Positions 49,815 to 63,008 of a DNA stretch of 64,000 nucleotides are shown in pieces; the stretch's first letter is position 1, and the number at the start of each line of letters is the position of its first letter. The DNA lies in assembly GCA_910591455.2 (NCBI GenBank), contig OU342806.1, positions 19,807,841-19,871,840 on the forward strand. Reading direction: 5' to 3'. Both the position numbers and the translations under genes were made by a program. The notes under the pieces are model-generated. The model saw only the letters and a program-made list of their open reading frames with translations. It did not search any database and had not been told where the DNA came from. The stretch is from Pholis gunnellus. Taxonomy: Eukaryota > Chordata > Actinopteri > Perciformes > Pholidae.

Positions 49815-49945
49815 ATTTTGACCTGATGATGGTGCTAGATTATAAAGAGATGGATCACCAAAGTTAGTACAATTCATCACGACGGGGACATAAATGTGTG
49901 GACCGGCTTTCATGGCAATTCATCAAATAGGTGACGAGACACTAA
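49815..49945 (+). repeat. Second copy of the ACCTGATGATGG repeat family
   Basis: ACCTGATGATGGTGCTAGAT, then GATCACCAAAGTTAGTACAA, TTCATCACGACGGGGACAT and TTTCATGGCAATTCATC. It shares its opening and order with 22905-23095. Confidence 0.5.
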
Positions 49946-50929
49946 AACCTAAAACGTTACAGTGCTGCAAGACAGTCAGATACATGAATGTCTGTGTAAG
50001 TAATATCAGACTTATTGACTTTTCAGACTGACTTTGTTTGTTTTCAAATCGTGTCAAAATGAATGCACATGGGTAGCAACCCTTCATCAAAGACGCTGAG
50101 ATACTTTGCCAAGTTCTCTACATACTGCGGCCTCATCAGACCACAATGCATTGCAGCCACAGCGCACGCCATGTTACTAATTAAAGGGAACGCGTGTCCG
50201 TTTTTTTCTCAGCTGGGAATGCCTGCTCTCTTATACGTGTTGCTCGCTCTCCACATGCCTGTAAAAACCCACAACCACATGGAATGAGTTCACTCCACTT
50301 TGCTGGAACACGTTCACACACATTCTGGGAAACGACTGACCAAACTAGAAGCAGTACATTACGAAACCGTATCAGGAAATAATGAAATACATCAAACATC
50401 ACAACTGAGCTACACTAAAACAACATGCTCTAAAACTTAGGTTACGCTCAGCCAAGAAAACAGAAATATAGGATGGCTTAAAAACAGCGAACTACATGCC
50501 GCATGGTTGTAACCAGACATGTTCGGGTGCCTCGAGTCTCCTCCCTATCAGTCATCGGATCAATAATTCATTCAGCCATTTGCCAAAGCGCTGTCTGTCT
50601 GACCCCGAGGCTCCCTAGAGTGCGAGCGTCTGAGACACAGACGTACATGTAGCCATAAATGAGGCGGCAGGAAACCATTGTGTCACTCTCTGCCTTTCTC
50701 TTTCCTGATTCTCTCTGTGTCTGTCCGTGAGGTTTTGTAGTAGAACAGTAATCCTCGTAAGGATGTTTTTAAAAGAAGTGAAATCATGCTGCCAACACCG
50801 GGTTTTCTAGAGGGTGAATTTGGGATTTTAGGATTTGAATTTCATTTTAATTGAGCAAGGAATAGGTTTTACATAAGATGTTCAGGTTATGTGAAGGATT
50901 AGGTACACTAGTGATTATTGAAAATGTCA

Positions 50930-51215
50930 TTATAAAGCCAGCAAGTTTGGGGTTTGAGCCCGCTGGCCATCTTGGGCCCATCTGTGTGGAGTTTGCGTGT
51001 TCTCCTCATGTTAGCTTGGGGTTTTTATCTTCGAGGTTCTCCGGCTTCCTCCAAGAGGTCCATTCTAAATTGCCCACAGATGTGAATGTGAGCGTGAATG
51101 GTTGTCCGTCTCTATAAGTCAGCCCAGTGATTGTCCGGCACCAGGGTGACAGCTGGGATTGACCCTGTGAAGGATTAGCGGTTACAGATAACGGAGAGAT
51201 GGATGGATTTCAAAA
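50930..51215 (+). repeat. L2-type LINE 3' tail
   Basis: Ordered marks of the fish L2/Maui 3' end are present: CTGTGTGGAGTTTGCGTGTT, CTCCGGCTTCCTCC, CTAAATTGCCCACAGATGTG, GAATGTGAGCGTGAATGGTT, GACAGCTGGGATTGACCC and GATTAGCGGTTACAGATAAC, ending GATGGATGGAT. The copy is truncated and diverged and encodes nothing. Confidence 0.7.
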
Positions 51216-51344
51216 CCACGGTCATTTATCTGCCGCCTCCTCCTCCTCCTCCCTTGTTCTGTGATTTTGGAACGTTGCTGCCGGGGATTTTCTCCCCTTC
51301 AGCCATAAGAGGTTGACCACTGATACTGATGATAAGGTCTGGCT

Positions 51345-51560
51345 CATAGTCAGCACATTTAGTACATCCTAAAGGTGTTGGATGGGGTTGAGGTCTTTAT
51401 GGCGCTGGCATTGTGCATGGGGGTGTTATCGGATTGGAACAAGAAGACGACACGCACAGGCTGACTCTCTAAAATATCATTGCAGGCTGCAACATTAAGA
51501 TTTCCCTCCATTGGAAACAAGGGGTCGAGCCCAAACCATGAAAAATAGCTTCAAACAAAA
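51345..51560 (-). mobile_element. Decayed Tc1/mariner-like transposon fragment
   Basis: GGTGTTGGATGGGGTTGAGG, AACATTAAGATTTCCCTCCA and AAGGGGTCGAGCCCAAACCA in this order resemble the antisense of a transposase gene of an abundant fish Tc1-like family. No open frame remains. Recognition is from memory. Confidence 0.45.
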
Positions 51561-52299
51561 GCACACAAAAGGACACGTGCATGTGTCCACATGGGCATAA
51601 AGCAGCGAGGCAGCTAACCAATGGCATGAAAGGCCTCATAAGTGGGACAAACCTTTAATTCTTTATGTGTTCAACACTATCTGTCAATCTGAGTTTGTTC
51701 CTAAAGAGACAAGAGTGAACGCACGGAGCTTCGACGTGTGTCTTAATACGACGCATCAAGCACTAATATGACTGACTAAGAGCTAAAAGTGATCAAAGGC
51801 GTCTCTTGTCTTTCCCCTTCAGTTCTTGCTCACCTCAGTGGGAGTTGTTCTCTTTAAAGTCGATGCTGACATTCACCTCCATTTAAGATTAAACGCTTCT
51901 ATGTTGTCAACTTTCCTTTGTCAGCTCATTTATGCAGAAACACAAAGGAAGCTGCGTAAAAAAAGAGAAGAAACGGGAGAAGACAGACGGGCAGACAGAC
52001 AGATGTGGCTGAGACGGGCCTTCAGCTGCGCCGCGATTCAAGACCACTTTGCTCTTTTAGACCTTCACATCTGGAGCTCCACATGTTCCAGATTATGTGC
52101 AATGCCAAGCCGCCGCTCAGCACGGCCTCTAGCACTGCACCACGGGAACATCAAAGCAGACATGTAGTCAGAGCACGAGGGGCAGCTTTTCTCAAGTCCC
52201 CGCTGCCTCCAAATGTGCATGCATATGTGTGTGTGTGCGAATGTTGAGGCAAAAGCAAGAAAAGGCGCCTCCAAGAAAAAGGTCTAATCTAACTCTGCA

Positions 52300-52365
52300 G
52301 TGGCAGCCAAAGGGTTAGAGATGTGAGCGGAAGGTCGCCAGTTCAAATCCGATGACCTGATGGTA
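52300..52365 (+). repeat. tRNA-like/SINE-type fragment
   Basis: AAGGGTTAGAGATGTG, then GGAAGGTCGCCAGTTCAAAT. The GGTCGCCAGTTCAAATCC block looks like a Pol III B-box, as in fish tRNA-derived repeats. There is no cloverleaf of tRNA length. Confidence 0.45.
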
Positions 52366-54849
52366 AAATGCGGTCAGGGATTGTGACTGTAATGCTTTAG
52401 AAGGCAGCAACCAGTAAACGATAGCAGACTGTGTTTACACTGGAGAGACACAAAGTGCACATGGGCTGAAACTAAGAATTCCTTTCACTAACAATTCATC
52501 TGTCAATTAAACTATTCATCTTTAGAGTCTATGACATGTGAGAAAGGATGAAAAATGCTTTAAGCAACTTCATAATACATCAAGGTGAGGGCCTCAAATG
52601 CTTATTTTGTCCAAAACCACAATATATTCAATTTACAATGATATATAACAGAGAAAACCCAGCAAACGTGTTGGCATTTCTGCTTGATAAATGACATGAA
52701 CTATTATTTGATAATCAAAATTGTACATTTTCTCTCCATCTTAATTAATCAACTGATCGGTTCAGCCGTAGAAGACACTGAAAGCCGACAAATGCAAATG
52801 CAATGTAAGGGACGCTCTAGATGCTGAAGCACACACACACTAATATAAATGTCCTAAGATGCTTCTATTCTCAGGGTGAATCTCGGCTGTTTGGTGGACT
52901 CCTGTTTGACTCTGATCGTTAATGCCGAGGTGAGAGGATTAATAGCTCGGCTTTTTTAAAGTCCTTTATTGCCTCTGCTCTTCTGGCGCAGACGTGCTCA
53001 TTAATTTCCGCCCTGTGATGGTCTGTTTGTGAGTGTTAGTTTATACGTGACCCACCACCTCCTCACGTCTCCGTCTGCACGACTTCACATAAACAACACA
53101 ACCTCAGGCTACTCCTCACAAGCACAAGGGCTCACTTAGTTAATACGTTGTAGCCGTTTGTGGATGTGTGGTGCACGTCGGGTCAAACTCTGATGATTTT
53201 GTTTTTGGGGGCTACTCTCGGATGCATAATGTAGTGGAAAAAAGAACACTATGTGGACACCTGCGCAAATTAGGCGGACACCAGTAAATGACACCGATAT
53301 GTGAGATATGTGATAGCTGAACATCTTATTCTAAAACCATTAATCGGCTGCTCTGGTAATGCTTTTCTTAGCCTTCGCTCTTTTAGCCCCAAACCTTTTG
53401 GAATCAGCTTCCCCAAACAGATTTACTGGTTTTATGGATTGTCTTTATAGGCAAGTCTTTTTTATAGATCTCCATCCCTGTTTTATGTTTTGGTTAGTTT
53501 TAGTTTAGTCTGTCTCTCACTGTTTTATATTTTGCAATTTATTTTTACTGTAAACATTACTCTTTTTGTGTGAGTGAAGCATTTTGTAACAGTTTGCATA
53601 TTTTTTTTATATCAATAAGGCTTTACGTACTTACTTACTTCAGCCCTTTGTATCTGGAATTCAAAGATAAGTATGAGGTTTCATATATGTAGCGTGAGAC
53701 CAAACAAATGTGTCAACTTGCCATACCGGTTATATCGTGGTAGCTCAACCTTTAAAATCTCTGAGGGAATGTAGGAAATCAATTAGCAGGACTGTTTTAC
53801 AGCAATATTAGATTTTTGGATGTATGGTTTTTTTCATGCATTAACAATTTATCTGTTGATTTTCCAGAAGATGTATTTTATATTATCAATATGTGACTAA
53901 CTAAGTTTTGACTCGCACACGACGGAAGCTTTTTTTTGCCTTTGGTCTTCAGCAGTGAAACACATCATCAGTTGGATTGAGGTCATGTGACAGACCCGAT
54001 CAGTGAAGAACAAATGCGTTCGGCCCTTAAAAACCCCCTGGTTCCTGTGTTTGTGCGTTTAGGATCATTGACCTGCTGCATAGTCCTTAAAACGGGGGGG
54101 ATGTTTTTGAAAAAGGCACCAGGTCCCAATCTGTTCACCCAAACTCCTTAAAGACTGAAACCCGCCATAACCAAGTATGTGTAGGTATGTCAGACAATGG
54201 CTGGCTGAGTCTCGGCTCGGCAACTGTGTCCCTGCAGGTGACAGACCGAGCTTATAAAGAAGTGCATCGATTTGCGATGCTCCCAAGCCGTCGCAGTTGT
54301 TAACCCCAGTTTCAACAACACATGCCTGTGACGGGGAAATCGATGCGAGTCACCAAAGCCTGCTCTGCTTGGAGGGACCGGTTGGCAACGTGGCTCTCAG
54401 ATGGCAACGACAAGCCCCATCAGACAATTAATTAATGCTGAGAGGAGGGAGGAGACCGCAGTGTGTGACAGAGACAAACTGAGACACGGATAAAGACGGA
54501 GATCGGACTGGACTGGCAATTCAGCGGCTTAAAGAACAGAGAGTGAAATTGAATTGTTTAAAAAGACCTTTTAAAGAGCATGTGTGAAACATTTTGGGCA
54601 AATTAGGATTTACATCAGACATGTCTTCAAAGTTGTCCTATCCAGTAGAAATAAGATACTTGTCCTTCTTGCAGTGTTAACGGAAAACTACAGGAACGTG
54701 TTCTCGAAGCTACAGAGGCGATCTTGCTCGCTGCTACCCTGAAGCCAGAGGGTCTGTTATGGGTGCTAGAAGCCCAGTATGGTGACTCTGAAGTAAAGTA
54801 GATGATCACAAGTGACCTCACTCTCACATATGCACACCAACAACCACAA

Positions 54850-54851
<2 letters not shown>

Positions 54852-54909
<58 letters not shown>
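54852..54909. repeat. (AC)n microsatellite, 29 units
   Basis: An uninterrupted AC dinucleotide tract. Confidence 0.97.
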
Positions 54910-54913
<4 letters not shown>

Positions 54914-55152
54914 TACAATTCAAATGTATCCTATACATTCATTAGAGGCTGAATCAATAAACTAGTTAAAGATGCAGGAAAGAGTTCAAACTTTACTGAA
55001 CCTGCCACACAAATAACTTTCAAAAGAAACCAATCTCCCCTCTGCTTCGGCGTGTGATCTCGCTACAAACCCCTGAGCACGGGGGTCTTCACACAGCGGT
55101 TACAGACCTCCAGCAAGATAAAAGGCACAGGGTTGTAGTTATTTTTTTGCAA

Positions 55153-55178
55153 CCACACACACACACACACACACACAG
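55153..55178. repeat. (AC)n microsatellite, 13 units
   Basis: An uninterrupted AC dinucleotide tract. Confidence 0.95.
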
Positions 55179-57989
55179 CATGAACCGCTAATGGATGAAT
55201 CAGCAACAAGAGACCGTTTACTGTACGGCTGGCATTTTGGAGAAGTCTGAGGAAGAGCTGGGCTCTAGAGATGACAAGAGAATAAGGTCAAACACATGTG
55301 AGAGAAATATAGATGATATGAAAGAGAGCATTCACACCAAAGGCTGGAATGGAGACACGTGTGAAGAGCAGGCTGGGAACAGAAGAGAGGTTTAGCATTA
55401 AGAAATGCTAAGGCATGTTAACGGAAATACCACGAGGGTAGGAGGAAGAAACAGAAAACAGAGTTTACACTCTTTGATTTATTTCTATACTTATGATCAT
55501 GTCCAAAACAGGAACTGAAATATTAGGAAAATACAGTCAAGTCTTCACATTTTCAAGGACCACTTCAGGGTTCGGACTAAACACAGTTGCACCACTGGTT
55601 CGAACCAACGTTCGATGCAAAATGCACACAAATTGTGGACAAAAAATGTAACATTAGAACAATGGACAACAAGTCCAAGAAAAGAAAATAGTAAACTTTG
55701 ATGTTGGGATGCGAGTTTCACCAATTGGCAGCACATTTAAGGCAGGAAATAAAACACAATAAACGTGGACTAGATAAATTGACGAATTATGCTATTGCCA
55801 TAATGTCATTACTTTGCCCCCAAACTCATGTCTCGCAAATCAATTTGGTTTTAATTGGTTAAAAGCTTGTCCGACAACAAACTCAAAGTTTTTTATTCAG
55901 CATGAAATTACATTTTCGTTGTGCTAGAAGAAGTATGAACAAAAACATCTAGAAAATGTCCACTGAAGATTCCCCAATCTAAAAGGCTGGCAAGTAACTA
56001 AAAAATGTACTTTCAGGTATTATCGCTTGTATATTAACTGCGTGGTTCCGCATGAATAACGTCAATTATTGGTGACTTGGTGTGGAAATACTTTTAAGTT
56101 CAGTCTTAAGCATTTAGGTTTGAACAAAATCTAAATTTGACAGGTAGCTAAAAATGCATCAAACCCCTTATTGACACATTTGTTCTGTGTTTACTTTGTG
56201 TTTGCTTCTGTGTGGGCACCAACTTTGCCACCGGACTTTGTCAGACATCACGCTCTCCGTTTTAAATAGACACATTTGCGGGACGAGAGCACAAGAAGGA
56301 GGCCTTAAGTAATTACATATTTTAAAAAAAACGTACCGATAGCACCTTCACATAATCACTTTCTTAATGCCCGTTCTCCAGACACGCCCTTGTCTCCAGG
56401 CTTCCAGGCAACCTCTCGCTGCATAAGTCAAAAATGTGATTGGGCCTGGTAGCAAAGTAATTTCTTACCTGAAAACGTAATATCTTCTTTGATTAAATGA
56501 ATCATGAGATGGGGGTCACCTTTTTCAAATCATTGTAATATCAGTGTGAAGATGTGTTTCTCTGGTGATTTATAGCAATAGGTCCCAATACATGTTCTGT
56601 CAATTTCAAGGGCAGTTTCATTACATTTCAAATGATCTGATTATCTGACGTTGTTTGCACCGGTTGCTGAAATGTGAGTTAAATGGTATTTTTAGAATTC
56701 TGTTGCTGGTTGGAGATGAAATATCTGTTTAGTATTATTTGAGCAGTGAGCTCATATTTATTTTGCCCTGATGGTGTTCTTCAAACGGAGAAGCTGGAGC
56801 GTCAGAATTGTACGTGTTAAAAGTCATAGTTATAATTGTTCATGTTATAAAAAGACAGAATAGAAAACGAAACAGGAGAAGGAAAAAGGTAGATGAGGAG
56901 ACAAGAGAAGAGGATGTTCAGCAGAGGGTGTCGGACAAAGAGAACATCCTTCATCCTGCGTTTCCTGTCGTCCGGGTCAAACGTCAGAGGAACTGACAAA
57001 CTCTGACGGATGGTGACAGAAAGGAGACAAAGCTAAGAGTGCAGTGGTTGTAAATATGGGTTGGGGGAGTTTTTGAGTGTGTGTTGAGATGATTTATGGC
57101 AGATGATTCAACATGAATGAAAAGAAAACACCCCAAGTGAAAAATGTAACGACGGGGCACCCTAGTGGACTGTAAGGCGTCGACCATGAACCACGATGTC
57201 CACAGTTTGAGATCGGCCGGGGACCTTTGTTGGTCGTCAACCTCCATCTGTCTCTAACCCTCATTTCCTGTAATTTCTGTAATAAAGGCCATATCAAGAA
57301 CGGACATACACATATTTAAGCTATTTTTGGAGGCATTTCCACTCCTTTTGACGGTGGCTGCTGGTTTATTCATGGGGCGTCATTGTGCGTTTGTGTAGTT
57401 TTGATAGACCCACTGACTCCACCACGCTCGACAGAGACCGATTAAGTAAAGCTGAAACTAATTTCCAAACAAACTTTCAGAGAAATAACATCTCTGATTG
57501 AATCTCTGTTATCCTCCAACACAAACGTGTTCAGAAAGCCAGCGACTTAACTGGGAGTTAGTTCAATGGACGCTGATACAATTGGATTGATCCTATCAGC
57601 CTAAAAGCTCTTTGCAAAAGATAGCGAGCCCACTGAGAACTGGCCTGATTCCCCTTTAGATCTCTGCGGCATCTACCTTTGCCAAGTACTGGCCTGTGCT
57701 AACCCTGCACTGGTTTGACAGGAGTGCTCTGATAATCTGGGGCTACAGTTCGCAGAAAGAAAACCCTGTGGCTTTCCTCGTGAAACAAAATGAACGCTTT
57801 TAATACTGCTTTGTGCTTGGAGGCCATACACAGAGCTGGGTTTGAACAAATGAGACCACTTCTGGCTGTCATCCGTGAGCTGCTGTTCTGGCACGTGGGG
57901 AAGAGTTTTTTTGTTTACGGGAGGAATAAAAGAAACAAACGGCATTCCTCGAGGTCCAACTAATCCTGGCTTTACATAAATTAAGAAGC

Positions 57990-58011
57990 GGGGGGGGGGG
58001 GGGGGGGGGGG
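57990..58011 (+). repeat. Homopolymer of 22 G
   Basis: Twenty-two consecutive G residues. Such runs form quadruplexes and are rarely sequenced exactly, so the length is uncertain. Confidence 0.95.
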
Positions 58012-59478
58012 AATGTGTGGACGAGTGAAGAGAGTGCAAACATGCTCCGACTACCAAGTCAACAAACTGTGAGGAGACCGAAAGAGTCAAGGACGGAGCA
58101 GTTCAACACTTCTGTGGGATGACATAGAAAACAAAGTTTGTACATACAGTACAGACACAGATCTTTCTCTAAAAATAGTCTTTGAAGAATAATAACTAAT
58201 TATGAGCTCAAGAAAGGACTTCCCCCCCCTCTCCAAACATAGAGACAGTGATAAAGTTCTTTCCTGGAGTGGGCTGAAGTGTTCATCAGAAGAGTTTCTC
58301 TCCAGCAAGGACAGGAGCTCATCAGTCTCTCCGGTCCTCAAAACCCCGTCGTCTTGTTCCTGCCAGCTCGGCTGACAGCTACGCATCCCAGTCCCGACAA
58401 AGTGAAAGCTCGCCCCTGAACTAACCTCCACTTTTAGAGACAAATTCAATCCGTTCAATGAAAGGAGGAAAGACTCTGAAGATAAACTCCCTGATTTTGT
58501 GATAGAACTCTCAAACTGAAATTCAGCAGCAGAGAGCCGGGAGGAGACTTTGGGAGCGTGTGTGTGTGATATACGGATTTGAGGTATGTGTGCGTAACAA
58601 AGAGAGAAGGCCAAAGCAAATGAAGGAAAGAAGACTGTAAAGAATACGTGTGCATGCACATAGATTAGATCCACACAGTTGTCTCTTGAGACATGTATCA
58701 CAGGTGTGACCGGTAGGGGATACTTAAGGTGATGCTAATATTCCTCAAGTGGTTTTAAGCCTCACCAGGGACCCCAGTTGTTGCTACTGCCTCGTACATT
58801 CATGTGGCTCCTCTCAGCTTCAGATTTAGGACTTTTGTCTCAAGTTAAAACTTGTTTAACTCAACCTGGAGCCCTGATCCACCACCGCCTGACAGCCCTG
58901 ACACTTCATACAACATAGTAATAATAGTAAATAAATAATTTGGTCAATAAAATATATAGATTTTGCCTGTGAAGCATGTCAAAACAGACACAAAAGGGAG
59001 GAGGGCAGTGTCCTTGTAGCAACTTATCCAGTGTAATAAGTGAGCAAATAAATACATGTCGCTAATAGTGGCAGCACTGAACGCATAGCACCCCAGTCAG
59101 TGAGCAAGGGAGAAAATCTGCAGCCAACCCACTTCTATCAAAGTAAACCAAGTTGCTAAGATTCTCTTCCCTCTGCTGAGTAAAAACCCTAAAGACGCAC
59201 GAGTGGCTCCTGTGTTCAGCATCTCTACGTTAGCCAACCACATTCAGTTTGACCAGATCAGGGCTACTCCAGTTTCCGCCTACGGTGGATATGCTTTCAT
59301 CTATTTTGAGTCTTTCCTTTCTCTTCTATGCAATCGCAACTATATTACACCAATATGTTGGCGTAAGCCTTGTATATATGACTGTCTGACAGAGGTTAGT
59401 TCGCTACATGGTTATTCCTACAGGGTAGTTTGTGTGAATGGACAGACTGTCGATTCTTCCGGGGGGCAGGTTAGTGCG

Positions 59479-62400
59479 TTACACCGCTATTTCATCTCCC
59501 AGACAGTCAGGAGCTCCCTGTCTGTTGAGAACATTAAGCAGCCTCAGCGTCTCCTCGTCCCTCCCCCAGCCAAAGATCTCCATCCCCTCCTCCTCATCGT
59601 CCTCCCCATCGTCCTCATTGTCATCGCTGTCGTCCGTGTTCGACTCGTACTCCGAGGCGATGCCCGACTCGCGAAACCTGTCGGCAAAGTCCAGGCAGCC
59701 CAGAGATTTGAGGTCGTGGGACAACAACTTCACCGTGCCCTCAGACACCTCTTGGCCTTCGCTCTCGGGCCTGTCGGCCTTGTGCAGCGGGGGAGGCGAG
59801 GGGAGTTGAGGAGGCGGAGGCCCCGGGAAGAAACGGAAACACTCCAGTTTGAGAAGACACTTGTCCCTACCTAGGGGGCTTCCCAGAGTCCCATTGGAAG
59901 ACAAGAAGGCGTTGCCAGTCCCGTCGGTGGAGCCCAGCGCGGGCAGGTTGAGGGCGGACACATCAGGTTTGGGTGTTGTGGGGTCGCAGATCACTGGAGG
60001 TACCGTAGACCGGAAGGTGATCTCCAAGAGACTGTCCTGAGATCCCACTGCAGAGAGGAGATGAGATAGAAAAGTGATGAATGAGCAAAGGAATAAAGGA
60101 CACATCATATTTCATACTACATTCAAAAGTTCCACTGTGCCTCGATTTAAATTCATCCGCCGTCACCCCTCCTGCTGGATCATGACAGAGGAATAATGTA
60201 TGTGAGATAGATATCTGCGAATTGTGGCGGAAACCGGTCCCTACAAACTCGAACAAAATCAATCACTCAGTTACCAATAAATCAGTTTTGAATTGGGCAA
60301 GCAAGAAAAAAAGAAAAACACGTTTGAAAGCATTTCATCATCGTCGGGGCTGCTCACTGAAACACGTTTTGTTTCCTGCTTCATGGAAACGGAGGACAGA
60401 CCTGCAGCTCAAAAACTGAGAGCAGGATACATTAAAAGGAGTACTTCTAATACGAACCCTTAATAAGCATTAAAAGATGAAAAGAAGTGTGTAGTTGGCT
60501 CCTTCGTGTCAGTTTGGATTCACAGCCGTTTTAGTGTTCTCAAAAAGCAGCAACAGCATCTATAAAAATATCCACAGAAACGTCTGGGACCGCCCCTTAG
60601 GTATAATCTGTTTCCTCTCTGTTGTGCGACGGAAATCTAAAGTCTGCGGCGCGGTTTTATCAGACACACATGGAGCGTGAAAGGCAATGTTCGGGTCGAA
60701 CAGTGAGTGAGCGAGAAAAACTAATTAAAAGATGCATTACAAAGCACGTGGGGATTCAACCGAAAGCAGCGCTGTGTTAGAACAGCTCGGGGGGGCAGAG
60801 TCGTCGGGGGGGCGTGTTGTTTAAGGTACCGGTGAGAAAATCAAATAAGATCCAGGAAGTCATGCTGGAAGTAACAGATTCATGTGTTTCATGGCTTATC
60901 AGACACTAACACTCTGTGATACTCAAAGACACCGTTTCACAACTCTGGAAACTTATCACAGAATTCAAAACATGTATTTTAGGAGTATTCCTTCAAGAGG
61001 ATCCCCACCTCTTCTCAGCCAGAGCCAGACCAGGTTTCATGCTGCAGCATTATACTGAATGCTGTAAAAAGGCTTCTCCAGGTGGACATTGTGGCAGCAG
61101 AAAAGAAAGCACGTGTATCTAATCACATTAATGATCTCCGTTACATTCACGGTGGGTCAATAACAATGCAGAGCCAACTCTTCAACTGACACACTGCAGC
61201 TGAAATGCACCCGTAGTTGATGCATATCTGTGCTAGACGTCGTGAGAGAGGTCTATTGCATCAAAAATGTCGGATGCATTTCATGATGTATATTTTGAGA
61301 TTTCATCGTATATTTTTTGCGTCCACATCACGGTTTTCCTAACCTTGTGCGAAATGAGGTCATTAAAAAAAAAATGTCCAACATGCAGAAGTGGCAAATA
61401 GAGAATACTTCCCCCACTGACTTTCTGAAAGGTCGGCCGATAAGATAGCGGATTTCCTCTCGCAGGGTGGAAACTGGAGGGCAGGCTGGACTGCGATAGT
61501 ACGGAGGAGATTGTCTCTGTCTGATTAGTCAAACAGGCTTAACACAGTGTGAAGCTGCTGGGATGGAGACAGAGAAGACACGAGGTCCTGGACGAAAAAA
61601 ACAGCTACCAAAACGTGTGACGTGCATGATAAACGGAGCATTGAGGGGAATCCAGTCTCACATGGGTACTCACAAGCTGGAATTTCTATAAAGATGCATT
61701 TCTATGTCTGCAGTACCATCTGTCTGTCTGTATGTGTGCATGTAGAGGCTGGTTACTAAGGACAGGGCTACAGTTACTCTCTAACTTTATCTTTAAAGTT
61801 ACTACAAGGAATATTTAAGTGGTCATGAAACAGACTCGATTAATACTGATGCCTCTATATGACTTACATAAGCAAACGAGACTGTCAGCGAGAATATTGG
61901 CTATTACTTTATGGTTATTCTTAATGCCTGCCATCTGGTCCAATTCTCCGCAGAAACAGACGGAAAACCCACTCGGCTCAGACTCCATCGGGGCGGCACA
62001 CCGGCAGGAGGATGACAGCTCAGCGCCCCGACAACTCCCCCTGCCAGGAGCCGAGCTTCACCTCACTGCTCCGTCAGTCCCACGCTGGGAGCCAACACTG
62101 ACACCACGATGCTGGCGGACCAGGAAGGAAGGGAGTTTCACGGGAACCAGAACCAGCACTGCGCGGAGCCGACTGTCAGACCCTGCTGTAATATCATTAG
62201 TGCCATGTCTTTTGTGAAATGGACCTTGAGACGGTGCAGATAGTCGTTCCAAATGGTGCGCAATTCATGGGGCCACCTGCGTCTGCAAACCATTCGTGGT
62301 GAATTCGACCATTTAGTTTATTTCAGTTAAACTTCCAGGAATTTATTAAATTACTTTTAAACATTCCGAGAAAGAAATAATCCTTCAAATCATTTTTGTT

Positions 62401-63008
62401 ACTTTCTCAAGTATTGACTTATATATTGTCGATATCATATGCATTATGATGTCCAAAGGCAGAATAAATGTCTACTGTTAATATATATATATATTAATAA
62501 CTCATTGAGAGGACAGTGCTGTATTGGCAGAGGTCTAAGCTATTCTAGTAAATAAGATTTAACTAAGAATCAATTACGATTGTTTTTTTACATATCATTT
62601 GCATATAATTACCGTAATATTATTTTAAGTGAAGGATTGATGGGCTGTTGATCACCCATGCACATATAATTCATGTTTTCAATGGATATCTTCCTGCTCA
62701 CCGGTCTCTTTACTATACCGGATCAAAATGAGATCAGAATAGCTCAAAGAGATCGAAGGGATGAGATGTTGCTGCAAGCGTGCACTCATTGATATAAACT
62801 CCAGCATGCAGTATATGTACTGTATGTGCACACGTCTCTTACTGGAGTTTGGTCCAGACATCTTGAGCTCCAGCTCCTGAATCTGTTTAACCAGCAGGGA
62901 GATGTGCTGCAGCAGGTCTTTGTTCTGCAGCAGCAGCTGGTGGACTCTGGCCTGGGCCTCCAGCCGGGCCGTGGCCTCCGCAGTCAGCTGGTCCTTCAAC
63001 AGGTGGAC
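59479..63008 (-). CDS. nos1ap: NOS1AP (CAPON), last two coding exons
   Basis: Minus-strand exons 63008-62843 (166 nt, phase 0 to phase 1) and 60047-59479 (569 nt with TAA) join in frame as GPNS|MGSQDSLLEITFR, as in the mammalian protein. The first encodes a leucine-rich helix (VHLLKDQLTAEATARLEAQA, then LLQNKDLLQHISLLVKQI and ELELKMSG), part of the coiled-coil middle region. The last holds VICDPTTPKPDVSALNLPAL, CLLKLECFRFFPGPPPPQLP, FRESGIASEYESNTDDSDD, a long acidic run and the end LLNVLNRQGAPDCLGDEIAV. The terminal EIAV is the ligand for the nNOS PDZ domain; a GMEIFGWG segment may serve as an internal E-x-F contact. NOS1AP links neuronal NO synthase to partners such as Dexras1 and Scribble. 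The N-terminal PTB exons lie beyond 64000. Confidence 0.95.
60048..62842 (-). other. nos1ap: nos1ap last intron
   Basis: GT at 62842-62841 and AG at 60049-60048 (minus strand) bound a 2.8-kb intron. No further exon is recognised inside, because the flanking exons already join in phase to the expected protein. A short TA run lies near 62481-62494. Confidence 0.75.

Larger units (their letters stand above)
52366..59478. other. Gene-free region including nos1ap 3'UTR
   Basis: No ORF is supported as a gene. The part next to 59478 must be nos1ap 3'UTR on the minus strand. Contains (AC)n tracts at 54852-54909 and 55153-55178 and a 22-G run at 57990-58011. A 204-codon minus frame at 58087-58701 is discussed under findings. 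Confidence 0.4.

Noticed and set aside
52300..52365. Functional tRNA gene
   Set aside because: Only a B-box-like block is visible; no acceptor stem pairing or anticodon arm of the right spacing.
59203..59874. 223- and 123-codon plus-strand ORFs opposite the nos1ap last exon
   Set aside because: Antisense shadows of the conserved nos1ap exon.
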